Below are positions 1-10,099 of a stretch of 64,000 nt of DNA, one piece after another. Made by a program: the position numbers and the translations under genes. The first letter of the stretch is position 1; every line of letters starts with the position of its first letter. The notes under the pieces are model-generated. The model was not told where the DNA came from and did no database searches. It saw only the letters and a program-made list of their open reading frames with translations. The DNA comes from Planctomycetaceae bacterium (lineage in GTDB: Bacteria > Planctomycetota > Planctomycetia > Planctomycetales > Planctomycetaceae), in assembly GCA_947476295.1 (NCBI GenBank), contig CANJQC010000008.1:1-64000 (forward strand), written 5' to 3'.

Positions 1-1
1 G

Positions 2-445
2 CCAGTCGTGTGGCGGATTGCAACGCTGGTCAGTCGATTTGGTGCCACCATCTCCCGCCGAGAATGCTTTGAGTTCGAAACGAAGTTCCGCGAACACCTC
101 GAAGAAATGGGACGGATCATCGTTCAGGGGAAGCTGAATTCACTCTCGTCGCTATCGTTTAACCGGCCGCAAATTGTGTTCTACGAAGGCAATGCGTATT
201 CCTACAAACGTCTGTCGCCCACTCGCAACTTGTGCCACGAGAGGGCACTGGACGGTAGTGTCCTGAGTCGCCAGTTGAGCGACGCTGTCTAGGCTGACTA
301 CGTTCGCACAAGCAGCAAGTCGGCTCGCTACAAACCCAACAAAAAAGACAAACCATCCGCTCAGAATCCCATCGTCATTAAAGCCAACGCCAAACAAAAA
401 CAAGCATTCAGCCAACTCAATTTCTCACCCTACATTTTTCCTTAA
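2..445 (+). pseudogene. decayed transposase-like N-terminal region with in-frame stop
   Basis: An open frame enters from the left edge and encodes a stretch containing SRRECFEFETKFREHLEEMG, followed by IVFYEGNAY and SPTRNL. This resembles the N-terminal region of ISKra4-type transposases, in which a helical segment precedes a short strand-rich part and a ...TPT(R/L)NL... motif. A TAG at 290-292 stops it, yet the same frame stays open for 50 more codons (ADYVRTSSKS...NFSPYIFP) to TAA at 443-445. The catalytic DDE part is absent. The family assignment is from remembered similarity only. A different host gene with a nonsense mutation is possible. Confidence 0.4.
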
Positions 446-525
446 CGGCGTTGCCCGTTGGAGTTGAGTGCGCATGGAAAAGATGTAGGTAATGACAAGG
501 CATACGGGGGTTGGAGTCTCAGGTG

Positions 526-671
526 CTTCACTCAAGCAAGGCTAAAGTCCACGTGCTCAATGATGCGGCTGCCATCGACTCGCTGGCGGCTCCGGAACAG
601 ACTGGTACTTCAGTGCTCTGGATGACGTCATCACGGATCTGTTTGCGGATGAGACAATTGATCTACTGTGA
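526..671 (+). pseudogene. 3' scrap of a large extracellular protein, frameshifted
   Basis: Two frames join into a plausible C-terminus: LNDAAAIDSLA in one frame continues as GGSGTDWYFSALDDVI, then TDLFADETIDLL and TGA (669-671), in another. The form GGSG-DW-F followed by an acidic end is what I recall at the C-terminus of very large planctomycete cadherin/calcium-binding-repeat surface proteins. Only about 45 codons remain and a frameshift separates the halves, so this is a decayed end. It overlaps the stop of the converging oxidoreductase gene by 9 bases. Family assignment is an inference. Confidence 0.35.
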
Positions 672-1352
672 AGCGGCCCAATCCGGATCGTCACGGTAGC
701 GTTGTGCTTTCCATGGATCGCCGACATTGTGATAGCCAGCACGTTCCCAGTAGCCGGGAATGTTGCGATCGGTCAGCTCGATTTGATTCACCCACTTGGC
801 ACTCTTCCATGCAAAGAGTCTGGGTACAACCAGACGTACGGGTCCACCGTGATCCGCATCGATCGGCTGACCGTCGTGAGTGACGGCCAGTACCACATCA
901 TCATCCAGCAATGCTGCCAGCGGAACGTTGGTTGTCCAGCCGTTGTCGTGAGCACCGATGAGTGCAAACATCGCGGTCGGCTGAACGCCCGCCTGATTCA
1001 AGAGTTGCCGAACCGAAACGCCGTCCCACAGATTGCCGAGTCGTGACCATGTCGTCACGCAATGAAAGTCGGCAAAGACCTGAATCCGGGGCAGCTGCCG
1101 AAACTGTTCCAGCGTAAATTCCAGCGGTTCACTTACGAGTCCGCAGATTCTCAATGACCATTGTGCGACGTCGATCTCAGGGACAATCGTCGCGTGCAGC
1201 ACAGGCCATTTGCGAGTTCGATGCTGGCCTTCCGGCAGACGTTCCTCGCGGCGTGTGTCTTCGGAGACAATGACGCCGGCCGCAACATCGTTCGGGGAGG
1301 GAACGTTGCCGGGCTGATATTTGGGATCGGTATCTGGGCTGTAGAGTGACAT
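663..1352 (-). CDS. sulfite-oxidase-like molybdopterin oxidoreductase
   Basis: A 229-residue protein with the oxidoreductase molybdopterin-binding fold of the sulfite oxidase/MsrP superfamily. The sequence QVFADFHCVTTWSRLGNLWDGV carries the cysteine expected to ligate molybdenum (residue ~98). The later GGPVRLVVPRLFAWKSAKWV and the closing NIPGYWERAGYHNVGDPW are family hallmarks. There is no Tat signal, no heme domain and no C-terminal dimerisation domain, so it belongs to the short soluble branch often annotated as sulfite oxidase-like. The substrate cannot be deduced and no MsrQ-like partner is adjacent. The gene stands alone and converges on the decayed scrap to its left. Confidence 0.85.
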   Translation of the reverse strand: MSLYSPDTDPKYQPGNVPSPNDVAAGVIVSEDTRREERLPEGQHRTRKWPVLHATIVPEIDVAQWSLRICGLVSEPLEFTLEQFRQLPRIQVFADFHCVTTWSRLGNLWDGVSVRQLLNQAGVQPTAMFALIGAHDNGWTTNVPLAALLDDDVVLAVTHDGQPIDADHGGPVRLVVPRLFAWKSAKWVNQIELTDRNIPGYWERAGYHNVGDPWKAQRYRDDPDWAASQ

Positions 1353-1446
1353 CGGTTAAAACCTGCGAGTTTTGCCAGGGCTGGAAGCCCGGCACATCGT
1401 CTGCCGGTGGCGCGAACCTAATGGCACTTGGTTTAGAATTTGTCAG

Positions 1447-2571
1447 TCAGGTGGTTTTGGATTTCGTTTTCGTTTTTTGAATTGGTTTGACTTTGGTCTT
1501 TAAATGTCCCGAGCGTTTTGCACTTGCTTTAACGGCACCCGTTCTCTTCTTTGCGGATTTGGTTGAGGCTTTCGCCCGACTCTTACCTGATCTGGACTTC
1601 GTAACGCGGGATTCAGCGACAGACGATTTTGCCGACACGGTCGGCTTCCCGGTCTTCTTCCCCGAAGCCGTTTTTCCAGCAGCGGTCGCGGCGACGCCCT
1701 TGACGATGGCTTTCACGACGGCCGGAGGAACCTTGGCATTCGCCCCTGTCCTTCGAGCTTTCGCTTTCGGCGGCGTTTCGGCAACGGCCGGAGCTGCAGG
1801 CATTTTCTTTGAAGTCCGTTTCTTCTTCGAAGACTTTGACGAGTCACCGACGATGTTGTCCAGTTCAATTCCGAAGATGGCTCCAAGATCCTGTGAGTCC
1901 AGTCCCCCGCTGCCACTGCTGAGTTCACGGTTCAGATTACCGGCCGCGATCGCCTGAGACACCAATTCCTGATGATCCACGCCACGGAGCAGAAACAACA
2001 GTTCCGGTTGATTGTCGAGTCGTGCGCCAACACCATACATCACTGCCGCTAGATGCTTGCAGCACGACGAGTAGTCCGGGCAACTGCACGACATCCGGAT
2101 CTCGCGAGGCGACGGGAAGAGTCCCGTCTTCTGATCGGTCAGTTGTTTCATGACCCCGTCTGACAACCTGCCCGACAACAAATCCAGCAGCGAGTCGATC
2201 GATTCACTGCATTCTGATCGGATGGCCTTCCACCGATTTTTGTCAAGCTCCGAAATATCGATCTTCACTGTGTAAGGCATTGATCCAGCGACGACGGCTT
2301 CGATTTTTTTGGGTTTAATGATGAGATCGACGACGGAGCCGTTGCGCACATACGTCGCGCCGCGTGGCAGACGGTTGGAATAGTCCTGATACGCCGTCAG
2401 GTTATCACACCATGCCTTGCCCCAGAACGTTTTCGCAATCGCACGTCCCTGGATAGATACTGGTTCTCGTTCACGCTTCTGCTTCTTTGCAAGCTGCACT
2501 GCGTGTCGAACGGCCTTGTTGAGTTTATCCCCAACGGACACATAAGGTGCCCATTGTTGTCCCCAACTCAT
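1447..2571 (-). CDS. SWIM zinc-finger protein with histone H1-like lysine/alanine tail
   Basis: A 374-residue protein. Residues ~1-215 resemble the SWIM-domain proteins that usually accompany SNF2 helicases: FWGKAWCDNL near the N-terminus, then the zinc motif C-S-C-P-D-(5)-C-K-H at about 160-171. From about residue 235 the protein becomes a basic low-complexity tail of Lys, Ala, Ser, Thr and Arg (KKKRTSKK, KRSGHLKTKVKPIQKTKTK), much like eukaryotic H1 or bacterial histone-like tails. DNA or RNA binding is a reasonable inference. No SNF2 helicase is adjacent in the window, which is unusual for the family. The start follows the common MSWGQQWAPYVSVGDK opening. Confidence 0.8.
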   Translation of the reverse strand: MSWGQQWAPYVSVGDKLNKAVRHAVQLAKKQKREREPVSIQGRAIAKTFWGKAWCDNLTAYQDYSNRLPRGATYVRNGSVVDLIIKPKKIEAVVAGSMPYTVKIDISELDKNRWKAIRSECSESIDSLLDLLSGRLSDGVMKQLTDQKTGLFPSPREIRMSCSCPDYSSCCKHLAAVMYGVGARLDNQPELLFLLRGVDHQELVSQAIAAGNLNRELSSGSGGLDSQDLGAIFGIELDNIVGDSSKSSKKKRTSKKMPAAPAVAETPPKAKARRTGANAKVPPAVVKAIVKGVAATAAGKTASGKKTGKPTVSAKSSVAESRVTKSRSGKSRAKASTKSAKKRTGAVKASAKRSGHLKTKVKPIQKTKTKSKTT

Positions 2572-2735
2572 TTGGAATCCCTTCTCGAGCGGTGCAGTTC
2601 AACGACGTAACTCTGTCCGTCATTGTTGATCAAACGAGCCGCGTCGTCAATTGACCGTTTGGGAACACCCAACGCATTTCCGTCTGTACCGGCAATTCAT
2701 GAATCAGCAATTTTGTATCTGATCCAGCCACAACG

Positions 2736-5273
2736 TCACTCCTGCACCCTCCCGCGAAAACTTTCGACATCCAGCGCGCCGGCTGGCGACACATGGACCG
2801 TCACGCAGCCTTCGATGCAGGTGTGCATAACGGATGCAGAGCTAAATATCCCGGCAAGATGATTTCGACTGCGATCATTGCGCGCACTCACGATCAAATA
2901 GGCCGGCCGGACAATTGCTGCAAGAGCCGAGTTGTTGGAGTTTGGACTGCCATGATGCGGGCTCATTAGGACATCGCACGGCGGCAGTTTCGGCAGCAGT
3001 TGCAGTTGGCCAAGTCCTTCAAGGTCGCCCGGAAGACAGATGCGGCGATTGCAATATTCCAGAATCGCCGTGACACTGACTTCATTGTCCGACAGCCCTG
3101 ACGCTGGTTTCGTGTCGGCCTTCAGAAAAGAAATGTGCAGATCGTTGCCTAGAACAGAATCACCGCTGCTCAGAATCGTGACGGGCACGTTCAGTGTGAA
3201 GATGGCATCCAGCACTTTTTGCACGGTCGGTAATTCCGTTCGGACGAATTCATTCGTCAATAGAACGTGTCCGACCGGCATGCGTTCCATTAGACTGGCG
3301 ACGGCGTTGTAATGATCCAGATCGGGATGAGAAATCACTATCGCGTCAATCATGCGATAGCCGCGATTCCAGAGAAACCGGCAGACGGTATCTGCAGTCC
3401 GTTCTCCACGATGCATGGCACCTGCATCAAACAGCAGCACGCGATTGTCCGGAGTCTGGACGACGACCGCGTTTCCATGTCCGACCGATAACACACTGCA
3501 TGTCAGTCCGCCATGCACCGGCACCTGGCAGATCGTGCGAAACACTAGGATCACGTAAATCAGCAGACTGCTGCGAAGACACCAGCGAACGATCGGGTGT
3601 CGAGCTATCACGGATATCGCAAGCAAACCGTAGTAGACTGGAACAAACCATGCCGGAAGATCAGGAATCATTACAAAGCCCGTGCGAACATCTGCCGACA
3701 GCGATACGCCGATTTGCAGGGCCGACAGCATCCAGTCAAACGGTGCCACCGCGAGCGAAGCCGCGGGCGGCACGAGCAGCCCCACAGAAGTCGAAACATA
3801 TCCGCTGATCAGCGTGACGGTTGTGAGTGGTATGAGCAGGATGTTAACAACCATTCCAACAAGCGACACGACATGAAACTGAGTTGCCACGATCGGTGCA
3901 GTCAGCACGGCGATGGCCAGCATCCGCTGGTAATTCAGGCGCAGCCATTCCCAAAAGCGTCCCTGTATTTCCCGCAACCGGTCCTGCCATGTGACGGCAT
4001 CCGGCGGAGCCGCTCCCTCTTCCGGAGGCGGGGCGGTTTCCGATACCCAGCCCAGCGCGCCTACAGCCAGAAACGAGAGCCATGCGCCAATATCAAACGC
4101 TATCGAAGGGTCCAGCACGATCAGCAGAATGGCCGTCGCACCGATTAAAGATCCCATGCGGATATCACGGTACAAAGTTTGGCCCAGAATATAGAGCAGA
4201 ATAAAGCACGTCGAGCGCAAGACGGATGGTTGCAGGTCGGTCAGGAACGCATAGAGCACGCAGACTAGGCCAGCCAGCAGCAGTGAACTCGTTCGTGACA
4301 CAAGCAGCAGGTTCTGAATACGGACGAGAAACACAAACAGAATACCAACATGCAGCCCGGAAATTGCGAGCAGGTGCATTGTACCGCTGGCGATAAAGTC
4401 ACGTTCCACATCCGGCGTCAGATGACCGCGATTTCCCAACAGCAACGCTTCTGCCGTCGCGCGGTTCTTTGAAGTCAGGTTGTCGCGCAGCAGAAGCACG
4501 GTCTGCTGACGAAACGCATTGAACCAGCGTTTCAGATTCCAGACACTTGCGGGCTGAATCACGTTCGCCGCTGCAGGATGCCGTGCAAATGCCATCGCCG
4601 ATATGCCCTGTCGCTGCATGTAACGGGCAAAATCAAACTCACCTGGATTCTGCGTCGGTTCCGAAAGTTCGATTTGTCCCGTCAGTTGAATACGATCACC
4701 CCAGGACAATTGCTCCGTCGCATCGCCGTCGATCAGCACACGGAGGAGTCCACGCGCGCGGACCACTTCTTCGCCGCGCAGCAGGGCTGTTGTATGCAAC
4801 AACAGCAGAGTACGAGGCGACTCAGTCTGGCCGGTCATGCTTCCCGAATCCGCAGGCATATTCAGCGCCGGGATGTTTGCGACATCACCTGTGATGCGCA
4901 GCGCGGGATCGTCGCGGAATTCGGCAGAAGCTGCCAGCAGCGCAATGTCCTGACCTTCATCGACGCGACTGCGAACGGTCCACAGCACAATACCGACGGA
5001 AATCATCGCGATGAGCAACGCGGTCATTTCCAGTCGTATTCGTTCACCGCGATGCAGAATCGTCGCACCCAGCACCGACAGGAACGTCACTGAAACGGCA
5101 ACGACCGTCGGCACCGGAAACTCGTGGGCTGCACAGACGTCGGCAAGTCGGACACCGGCAATCAGCATGGCCGCGCAGATGAGTGAACGCGGCACCGCAG
5201 GAATCTTCCAGAATCCAGTCAATACACGTCCGGTTTCAAAAGACGGTTTGGGATTCTGCAATGCGTACCTCAC
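2736..5273 (-). CDS. comEC: ComEC/Rec2 DNA-uptake channel
   Basis: An 845-residue inner-membrane protein expected to form the channel that takes single-stranded DNA into the cytoplasm during natural transformation. An N-terminal membrane and OB-like region (DUF4131 type) leads to the Competence domain with many membrane helices; its [21 protein letters not shown] and [10 protein letters not shown] are diagnostic. The C-terminal metallo-beta-lactamase-like domain has [11 protein letters not shown] (HxDxDH) and a later [12 protein letters not shown]. All three usual parts are present and full length. The start overlaps the nrdR stop by four bases (ATGA), so the two are probably co-transcribed and translationally coupled. 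Confidence 0.93.
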   Translation of the reverse strand: MRYALQNPKPSFETGRVLTGFWKIPAVPRSLICAAMLIAGVRLADVCAAHEFPVPTVVAVSVTFLSVLGATILHRGERIRLEMTALLIAMISVGIVLWTVRSRVDEGQDIALLAASAEFRDDPALRITGDVANIPALNMPADSGSMTGQTESPRTLLLLHTTALLRGEEVVRARGLLRVLIDGDATEQLSWGDRIQLTGQIELSEPTQNPGEFDFARYMQRQGISAMAFARHPAAANVIQPASVWNLKRWFNAFRQQTVLLLRDNLTSKNRATAEALLLGNRGHLTPDVERDFIASGTMHLLAISGLHVGILFVFLVRIQNLLLVSRTSSLLLAGLVCVLYAFLTDLQPSVLRSTCFILLYILGQTLYRDIRMGSLIGATAILLIVLDPSIAFDIGAWLSFLAVGALGWVSETAPPPEEGAAPPDAVTWQDRLREIQGRFWEWLRLNYQRMLAIAVLTAPIVATQFHVVSLVGMVVNILLIPLTTVTLISGYVSTSVGLLVPPAASLAVAPFDWMLSALQIGVSLSADVRTGFVMIPDLPAWFVPVYYGLLAISVIARHPIVRWCLRSSLLIYVILVFRTICQVPVHGGLTCSVLSVGHGNAVVVQTPDNRVLLFDAGAMHRGERTADTVCRFLWNRGYRMIDAIVISHPDLDHYNAVASLMERMPVGHVLLTNEFVRTELPTVQKVLDAIFTLNVPVTILSSGDSVLGNDLHISFLKADTKPASGLSDNEVSVTAILEYCNRRICLPGDLEGLGQLQLLPKLPPCDVLMSPHHGSPNSNNSALAAIVRPAYLIVSARNDRSRNHLAGIFSSASVMHTCIEGCVTVHVSPAGALDVESFRGRVQE

Positions 5274-5734
5274 ATCTCACGACGGCGACCGTCCAAAATC
5301 GGCTGAAGCTCATCAACAAAATCGTGGACGTCTTGGAACTCACGATACACCGAAGCAAATCGCACAAACGCGACTTTGTCCAGATCCCGCAAAGCACTGA
5401 ATACCAGCTCACCAATACGCCGTGACGGGACTTCACGCTCGCCGTCTTCGTAAAGCGCAGCTTCTACGTCGCCAACCAGCAGGTCAATCTGTTCCGGACT
5501 GACAGGGCGTTTGTAGCACGCCACTTCGACGCCGCGGCGGATTTTTTCGCGATCGAATGGCACGCGCGTCCCATCTTTCTTAATGACTCGAATCGGCGAC
5601 TCTTCGATCTTTTCGTAGGTCGTGAATCGACGTTCGCAGCTGAGACATTCACGGCGGCGGCGTATCGAAAAGTCCTGACTGTTGCGGGAGTCAATGACTT
5701 TAGTTTCGTCATGTTTACAAAAGGGACACCGCAC
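5270..5734 (-). CDS. nrdR: transcriptional repressor NrdR
   Basis: A 154-residue ATP-cone repressor of ribonucleotide reductase genes. The GTG start gives [18 protein letters not shown], with the zinc-ribbon CxxC pair (CPFC and CLSC) followed by the ATP-cone ([17 protein letters not shown]). Family members are about 150 residues and begin at this RCPFC. The frame is open for 60 more codons upstream, but that extension is unlike NrdR, so I chose GTG at 5734, which has AGGA 8 bases upstream. The stop overlaps the comEC start. No NrdR box or reductase gene was seen in the window. Confidence 0.92.
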   Translation of the reverse strand: MRCPFCKHDETKVIDSRNSQDFSIRRRRECLSCERRFTTYEKIEESPIRVIKKDGTRVPFDREKIRRGVEVACYKRPVSPEQIDLLVGDVEAALYEDGEREVPSRRIGELVFSALRDLDKVAFVRFASVYREFQDVHDFVDELQPILDGRRREM

Positions 5735-6133
5735 TCGATCGATCCTGAACAGAATTGACTTCGGACAATCTGTACAGCATGCACAGCATTCCGAATGGTC
5801 GCCACATTCTATCCAAACAGGACCGGGGACTTGCAACCAATCGCACGTTCGGCCTGTTTTTTGGTTCGGGAAGCTTTTTTTTTCGGCCCAGAAGCTGGTC
5901 TGGACACAAATCACAGGTTTCGGCAGACTTCGCCGCTCTCATGTGTCTATTTCAGTGTTTTGCATTTTGGCGTACGAGCGGTCCTCAACCGTTGTGATTC
6001 GCCAAAGTCTGCCTGTGTCGGCCTTTCGGCACTTTGCAGATTCCCATCCAAAGATCTCACCTCGCAGCATTCTTAATCCCTTCTGCTGCAAGTCTCGTCC
6101 TCCCCCCTTCCTCCAAATCGCTGGTTACCTGTC

Positions 6134-8005
6134 ATGACGCGACTGGCCATTGCCGTCTGCTGTTACGCAGTCATCTTCGCAGCGTCGCTGTTTTGCGCAT
6201 TGCTGCTGCGTTTTGACTTTGTGTTGACCGATTATGCCATAAGCGTGTTTCGGGACAGTGTGCTCATTCTGGTGCTGCTGAAAATTGCGGTCGTGCTGTT
6301 TTCACGCGACTGGCGACGGCGAATGCGGTATTCCACAATTTACGACATCGCCTGGTCAGCCGGGATCTGCCTTGCCTGCGGAGTTCTGGTCTCGGCTCTG
6401 CAGATCGCTCATGAAACCATGCCGCAGATTCCACGCAGTGTTATTGCGATGGATACGTTGATTTCTGCAGGAGCCATCGCGTCGGCTCGGATCATGGCTC
6501 AGGCACTCCGCACGTTGCGGAACACGAAACGAAACCTCAATGCTTCCCGAACCTTGATTTATGCGCATGGATCTGAAGCGGCGGCAATGACGACATCGAT
6601 TCAGACGAGTTCCTCCAGACTGCGTGTTGTCGGAATTGTGTCGCCGAGAAACCTGATACCGAATTCAGTGATCGCAGGCGTACCGGTGTATGACGGTTCG
6701 CAGGGACTTGAATCCATTATCAATCACACCCGGGCAGAAGTGGTGCTGATGCCATCGCGCTTGTCGGGTCGTGAAGTGCGGGAAGTGAGCGAAGTCTGCC
6801 TGAAACAGGGAGTCAACGCCCATCTGGTTCCGTCGATTGATGAGATTCCATCAGGCCGATTTGAACTTAAGATGCGGGAAGTTACGATCGACGACCTGCT
6901 CCGCCGCGAACCCAATCAGCTCGACATGGCCGGAATCCGCACGGTCCTGCGTAATCGCGTGGTGATAGTGACAGGAGCCTCGGGAAGTATCGGATCAGAA
7001 GTCTGCCGCCAGTTGCTGGATTTTGGCCCGCGAAAAATTATCCTGCTGGACCAGTCCGAATTCGGAATCTTCCAGATAGAACAAGTGTTTCTTGCGCTGC
7101 GAAAAGACCCCGCGCGAAGTCTGCCGCAACTGGAATTCGTTGTCGAAGACATCACTGACAAAGAAGCCATGACACGGATCTTTATGCTGCATCGACCGGC
7201 TGTCGTGTTTCATGCTGCCGCCTACAAGCATGTGCCGCTGATGGAAAGCAATCCGCAGGCCGCCGTTCGAAACAATGTCTTCGGGACGCAGGTTCTGGTC
7301 GATGTTGCCGATCGCTTCTCCGTCGAACGATTCGTCATGATCTCGACAGATAAAGCCGTGCGACCGACAAACGTGATGGGCGCGACAAAGCTGATCGCGG
7401 AGCAGTATCTGCACTCCGTGGCGACTCGTTCAAAAACGCGGTTCATCACCGTTCGCTTCGGCAACGTGCTGAATTCGGCAGGTAGCGTAGTCCCGACGTT
7501 TCGCAGGCAGATCGAAGAAGGCGGTCCGGTCACCGTCACAGATCCCGAAATGCTGCGGTACTTTATGACGATCCCGGAAGCCGTGCAGCTGGTCCTGCAG
7601 TCCAGTGCGGTTGGTGAGGGCGGTGACGTGCTGATCCTAGACATGGGCGAACCGGTTCGCATCGTCGATCTTGCCAAAGACATGATTCGTCTTTCCGGCC
7701 AGCGATATCCTGAGGACATCGATATCGTGTTCACAGGTCTGAGACCAGGTGAAAAACTTTACGAAGAACTGTTCTACGAAACTGAACAGAACGCCGTTCG
7801 TGTCCACGAAAAAATCTTCAGAGCCCCGCGGGAATCCGAGATAATATCAACGATGATGAATGAGGAGTTGCGGCAACTGACCGAACATCTGAATTCCAGC
7901 CGCGAAGAACTGCGCGAAGTCCTGTGGCAGGTCACCTCCCGAATCGTGGAACGCAGTTCGGCACAGCCAGTGGAGTCCGCAGCATTCCGTCGCAGCGCTG
8001 CATAG
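6134..8005 (+). CDS. membrane-bound nucleotide-sugar 4,6-dehydratase (FlaA1/CapD/PglF family)
   Basis: A 623-residue polysaccharide biosynthesis protein. The first ~110 residues form four predicted membrane helices. A CoA-binding-like linker follows (VVGIVSPRNL, GVPVYDG), then the Rossmann short-chain dehydrogenase domain with IVTGASGSIGSEVCRQLL near residue 277. STDKAVRPTNVMGATK carries the SDR region with the catalytic Lys, and RFGNVLNSAGSVVPTF and GLRPGEKLYEELFY are family signatures. By homology it would convert UDP-GlcNAc or a related UDP-sugar to a 4-keto-6-deoxy intermediate for surface glycans. It stands alone. The DegT aminotransferase at 21.8 kb and the flippase fusion at 14.1 kb could act in the same pathway. 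Confidence 0.9.
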   Translation: MTRLAIAVCCYAVIFAASLFCALLLRFDFVLTDYAISVFRDSVLILVLLKIAVVLFSRDWRRRMRYSTIYDIAWSAGICLACGVLVSALQIAHETMPQIPRSVIAMDTLISAGAIASARIMAQALRTLRNTKRNLNASRTLIYAHGSEAAAMTTSIQTSSSRLRVVGIVSPRNLIPNSVIAGVPVYDGSQGLESIINHTRAEVVLMPSRLSGREVREVSEVCLKQGVNAHLVPSIDEIPSGRFELKMREVTIDDLLRREPNQLDMAGIRTVLRNRVVIVTGASGSIGSEVCRQLLDFGPRKIILLDQSEFGIFQIEQVFLALRKDPARSLPQLEFVVEDITDKEAMTRIFMLHRPAVVFHAAAYKHVPLMESNPQAAVRNNVFGTQVLVDVADRFSVERFVMISTDKAVRPTNVMGATKLIAEQYLHSVATRSKTRFITVRFGNVLNSAGSVVPTFRRQIEEGGPVTVTDPEMLRYFMTIPEAVQLVLQSSAVGEGGDVLILDMGEPVRIVDLAKDMIRLSGQRYPEDIDIVFTGLRPGEKLYEELFYETEQNAVRVHEKIFRAPRESEIISTMMNEELRQLTEHLNSSREELREVLWQVTSRIVERSSAQPVESAAFRRSAA

Positions 8006-8018
8006 CCGGACATCGCCA

Positions 8019-9260
8019 CTACTTCTGCAGCAGCACGTTCACGCCCTTCTTGTTCGACAGCACGATGTCCGGTTTCCTGTCGTCGTTCATATCGTGGATT
8101 TCGAACTGCGTGCCCACACCTGTACCAACACCTGCCGATATGTAGTGCGGCGTGATTTTCGGAGTCTGCCCTTTTTGCCGCACCACTTCGTACCAGCACA
8201 TTACCACCGGGTCATGGGCACCGGGGTCAGCGCCATTGTGGGCGAAAAAGCGTTTTCCGGTGACGTAGTCCAACTGTCTGTCGCCGTTGATATCGACCGC
8301 TTCCACCGCATGCGTCTGTGAAAACGACTTGTCGATTTCGTGCAGCGTCCACGGGCCGTCCCCGGTATTCTCAACCCACCAGACACCATACTCATGTGCC
8401 GATGCAATGAACAGATCCATGTCGCCGTCGCTGTCGAGATCATCAGCGTTGATATTCGACACAGCAGGCATCGGTGATTCGCCGTCAGCGGTTTTGACCC
8501 GAATCGGATGGAAGGCCCACGTCTTGCCGTTCAGGATGTCGCCCGGATTCTGCCACCAGCCGTGGCCAATCAAGACGTCGCGGTGTCCATCGCCATTCAT
8601 GTCACCGGCACCCAAGCCGTGGTAATACTTGAACGTGCCGTTCTCATTCGGGTTACCCGGGGTACTCACCGCATGGAATGCGAATTTTGCGCCAGACTTG
8701 TCGGGGGCGGGGATGACGTTGAAACCCATCTGAGCCTCCGGCTGCGATCCAATAATAATCTCGCGAATTCCGTCACCATTCAGATCTTCGAACTCCGGCG
8801 ACTCATTGCAGGCACTGGACCAGATGACATGTTCTTTCCAATGCGTTTCTTCACCGACACCCGGATTCTGATACCAATGAAAAGGCTCACCGGGGAACCC
8901 GATGAGCACCACATCCGGCAACCCATCACCATTTATGTCGTGCGCAAAGTTGGCAAAGCTGTTGCTGTAGCCAACACCCGCGACGAATTCTCCCGGCATC
9001 CGGATCTCATGAATCTTCCACTCCATGCCATCGATGTGCTGTTTAGAACCTGCCTTTGGCGCTTCGTACCAGACATCGCCTGCAATAACGTCGGGCGCTC
9101 CGTCGTTGTTCACATCGGCAGCCGCAACACCTTCCGAACGAAATCGTTCGTCCAATTTAATTCGTACCCAGTTGCTATCATCATCTGCACTCAGCACGGG
9201 CAGCGCAATGAGCATCAGGATTGCTGCCGCAGAGTAATTCAGTCTAGTGGTCATCGACAA
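8019..9260 (-). CDS. secreted FG-GAP/VCBS repeat protein
   Basis: A 413-residue exported protein. A signal peptide (AAAILMLIALPVLSADDD) is followed by repeated calcium-binding beta-propeller units of the FG-GAP/VCBS type, with loops such as DVNNDGAPDVIAGD, DINGDGLPDVVLIG, DLNGDGIREIIIG, DMNGDGHRDVLIG, DLDSDGDMDLFIA, DINGDRQLDYV and DMNDDRKPDIVLS, seven in all, which fits one complete propeller. Proteins of this kind are abundant in planctomycetes and usually of unknown ligand. It converges on the dehydratase gene with only 13 bases between stops and is monocistronic. Confidence 0.88.
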   Translation of the reverse strand: MSMTTRLNYSAAAILMLIALPVLSADDDSNWVRIKLDERFRSEGVAAADVNNDGAPDVIAGDVWYEAPKAGSKQHIDGMEWKIHEIRMPGEFVAGVGYSNSFANFAHDINGDGLPDVVLIGFPGEPFHWYQNPGVGEETHWKEHVIWSSACNESPEFEDLNGDGIREIIIGSQPEAQMGFNVIPAPDKSGAKFAFHAVSTPGNPNENGTFKYYHGLGAGDMNGDGHRDVLIGHGWWQNPGDILNGKTWAFHPIRVKTADGESPMPAVSNINADDLDSDGDMDLFIASAHEYGVWWVENTGDGPWTLHEIDKSFSQTHAVEAVDINGDRQLDYVTGKRFFAHNGADPGAHDPVVMCWYEVVRQKGQTPKITPHYISAGVGTGVGTQFEIHDMNDDRKPDIVLSNKKGVNVLLQK

Positions 9261-9679
9261 CTTTCTCTAGCGCTTCGTCGTCCGTTTTTAAATCTGTGGG
9301 AACCGACTACGGGCAACTCGTATTGCCAAAGATCGGCTGTCGTATCTCATCAGACTACCCGACTCGCCCCCGGCAGGTCAACGAATCGAGCGATCATTGC
9401 GCAATGTCGATTTCTCCGCGGTAGATTCGTTCCGGAAATCTGCCCCAACCTGTCGTCAAGAGATCCAGGATTTCCTGTAAAACTGCCGTCCGACATTCTC
9501 AATGCCAGAAAATCGACGTCTGAAACAACCAATTAGCTCCTGTTTTGACGAACAGACTGGCATTTTTTTGAGTCGGCGGCTATCCTCCTGCGTTCAAATT
9601 TGAATTCGCGAATGGGTCGGAATCACGTTTTCCGGCGTTTGTGCGGTTTTCAACTCGTTTATGACACAGTTTCTCCGCT
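9261..9679. other. gene-free divergent intergenic region
   Basis: This 419-base gap lies between the divergent VCBS protein and rpsT genes, so it must hold both promoters. No frame looks like a conserved protein and I could not assign promoter boxes with confidence. A T-rich stretch (CATTTTTTTGAG) sits about 110 bases upstream of rpsT. Confidence 0.5.
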
Positions 9680-9952
9680 ATGCCTAATTCAGCGTCCGCC
9701 GAAAAATCACTCCGCAGGTCCAACGTTCGACGTGACCGGAATCGCCAGCAGCGCGGTTCACTTCGCACGCGACTGAAAAAGTTCCGCGCGTTCCTTGCGG
9801 AAAAGCCGACGCAGGAAGCGGCTGACAAAGAGTTCAGCCTCGTCGTCAAGGCACTCGATCAGGCGGCTGCCAAGAAACTACTCCACAAAAATGCTGCCTC
9901 ACGCACCAAGTCACGCCTCGCAGCACTCAAGCGGAAGACTTTCGTTGGCTGA
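9680..9952 (+). CDS. rpsT: 30S ribosomal protein S20
   Basis: A 90-residue basic protein of the small ribosomal subunit that binds 16S rRNA. It has the S20 pattern: MPNSASAEKSLRRS at the start, a central AFLAEKPTQEAADKEFSLVVKALDQAA, and the conserved end LLHKNAASRTKSRLAALKRK. Length fits the family (85-90). It is transcribed alone and followed by a clear hairpin terminator about 60 bases after the stop. Confidence 0.95.
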   Translation: MPNSASAEKSLRRSNVRRDRNRQQRGSLRTRLKKFRAFLAEKPTQEAADKEFSLVVKALDQAAAKKLLHKNAASRTKSRLAALKRKTFVG

Positions 9953-10013
9953 AGTCTGGCTTCGATGTTGAAGCCGGGCAGAGTTCGCACGCTGAGATCA
10001 CACAAAAATATCC

Positions 10014-10046
10014 AAAGCCGTCGTTCGTTCAGAGCGGCGGCTTTTT
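10014..10046 (+). terminator. Rho-independent terminator after rpsT
   Basis: AAAGCCGTCG pairs with CGGCGGCTTT (one G-T wobble) around an 11-base loop, followed by a short T run. It lies downstream of rpsT and ahead of the acyl-CoA ligase gene. Confidence 0.75.
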
Positions 10047-10099
10047 GTATGGTATGAACTTCCCTGCGTGCAGATTTTCAGGTTCCCGCGGAGAGAAAA

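Noticed and set aside
1487-1957. Plus-strand 156-codon frame, Ala/Phe-rich
   Set aside because: It is the mirror of the Lys/Ala-rich tail of the SWIM protein; composition follows from the other strand.
5735-5914. 60-codon N-terminal extension of NrdR with several Cys
   Set aside because: NrdR starts at RCPFC in all homologues I know and a GTG with a weak RBS exists there; the extension is unlike the family.
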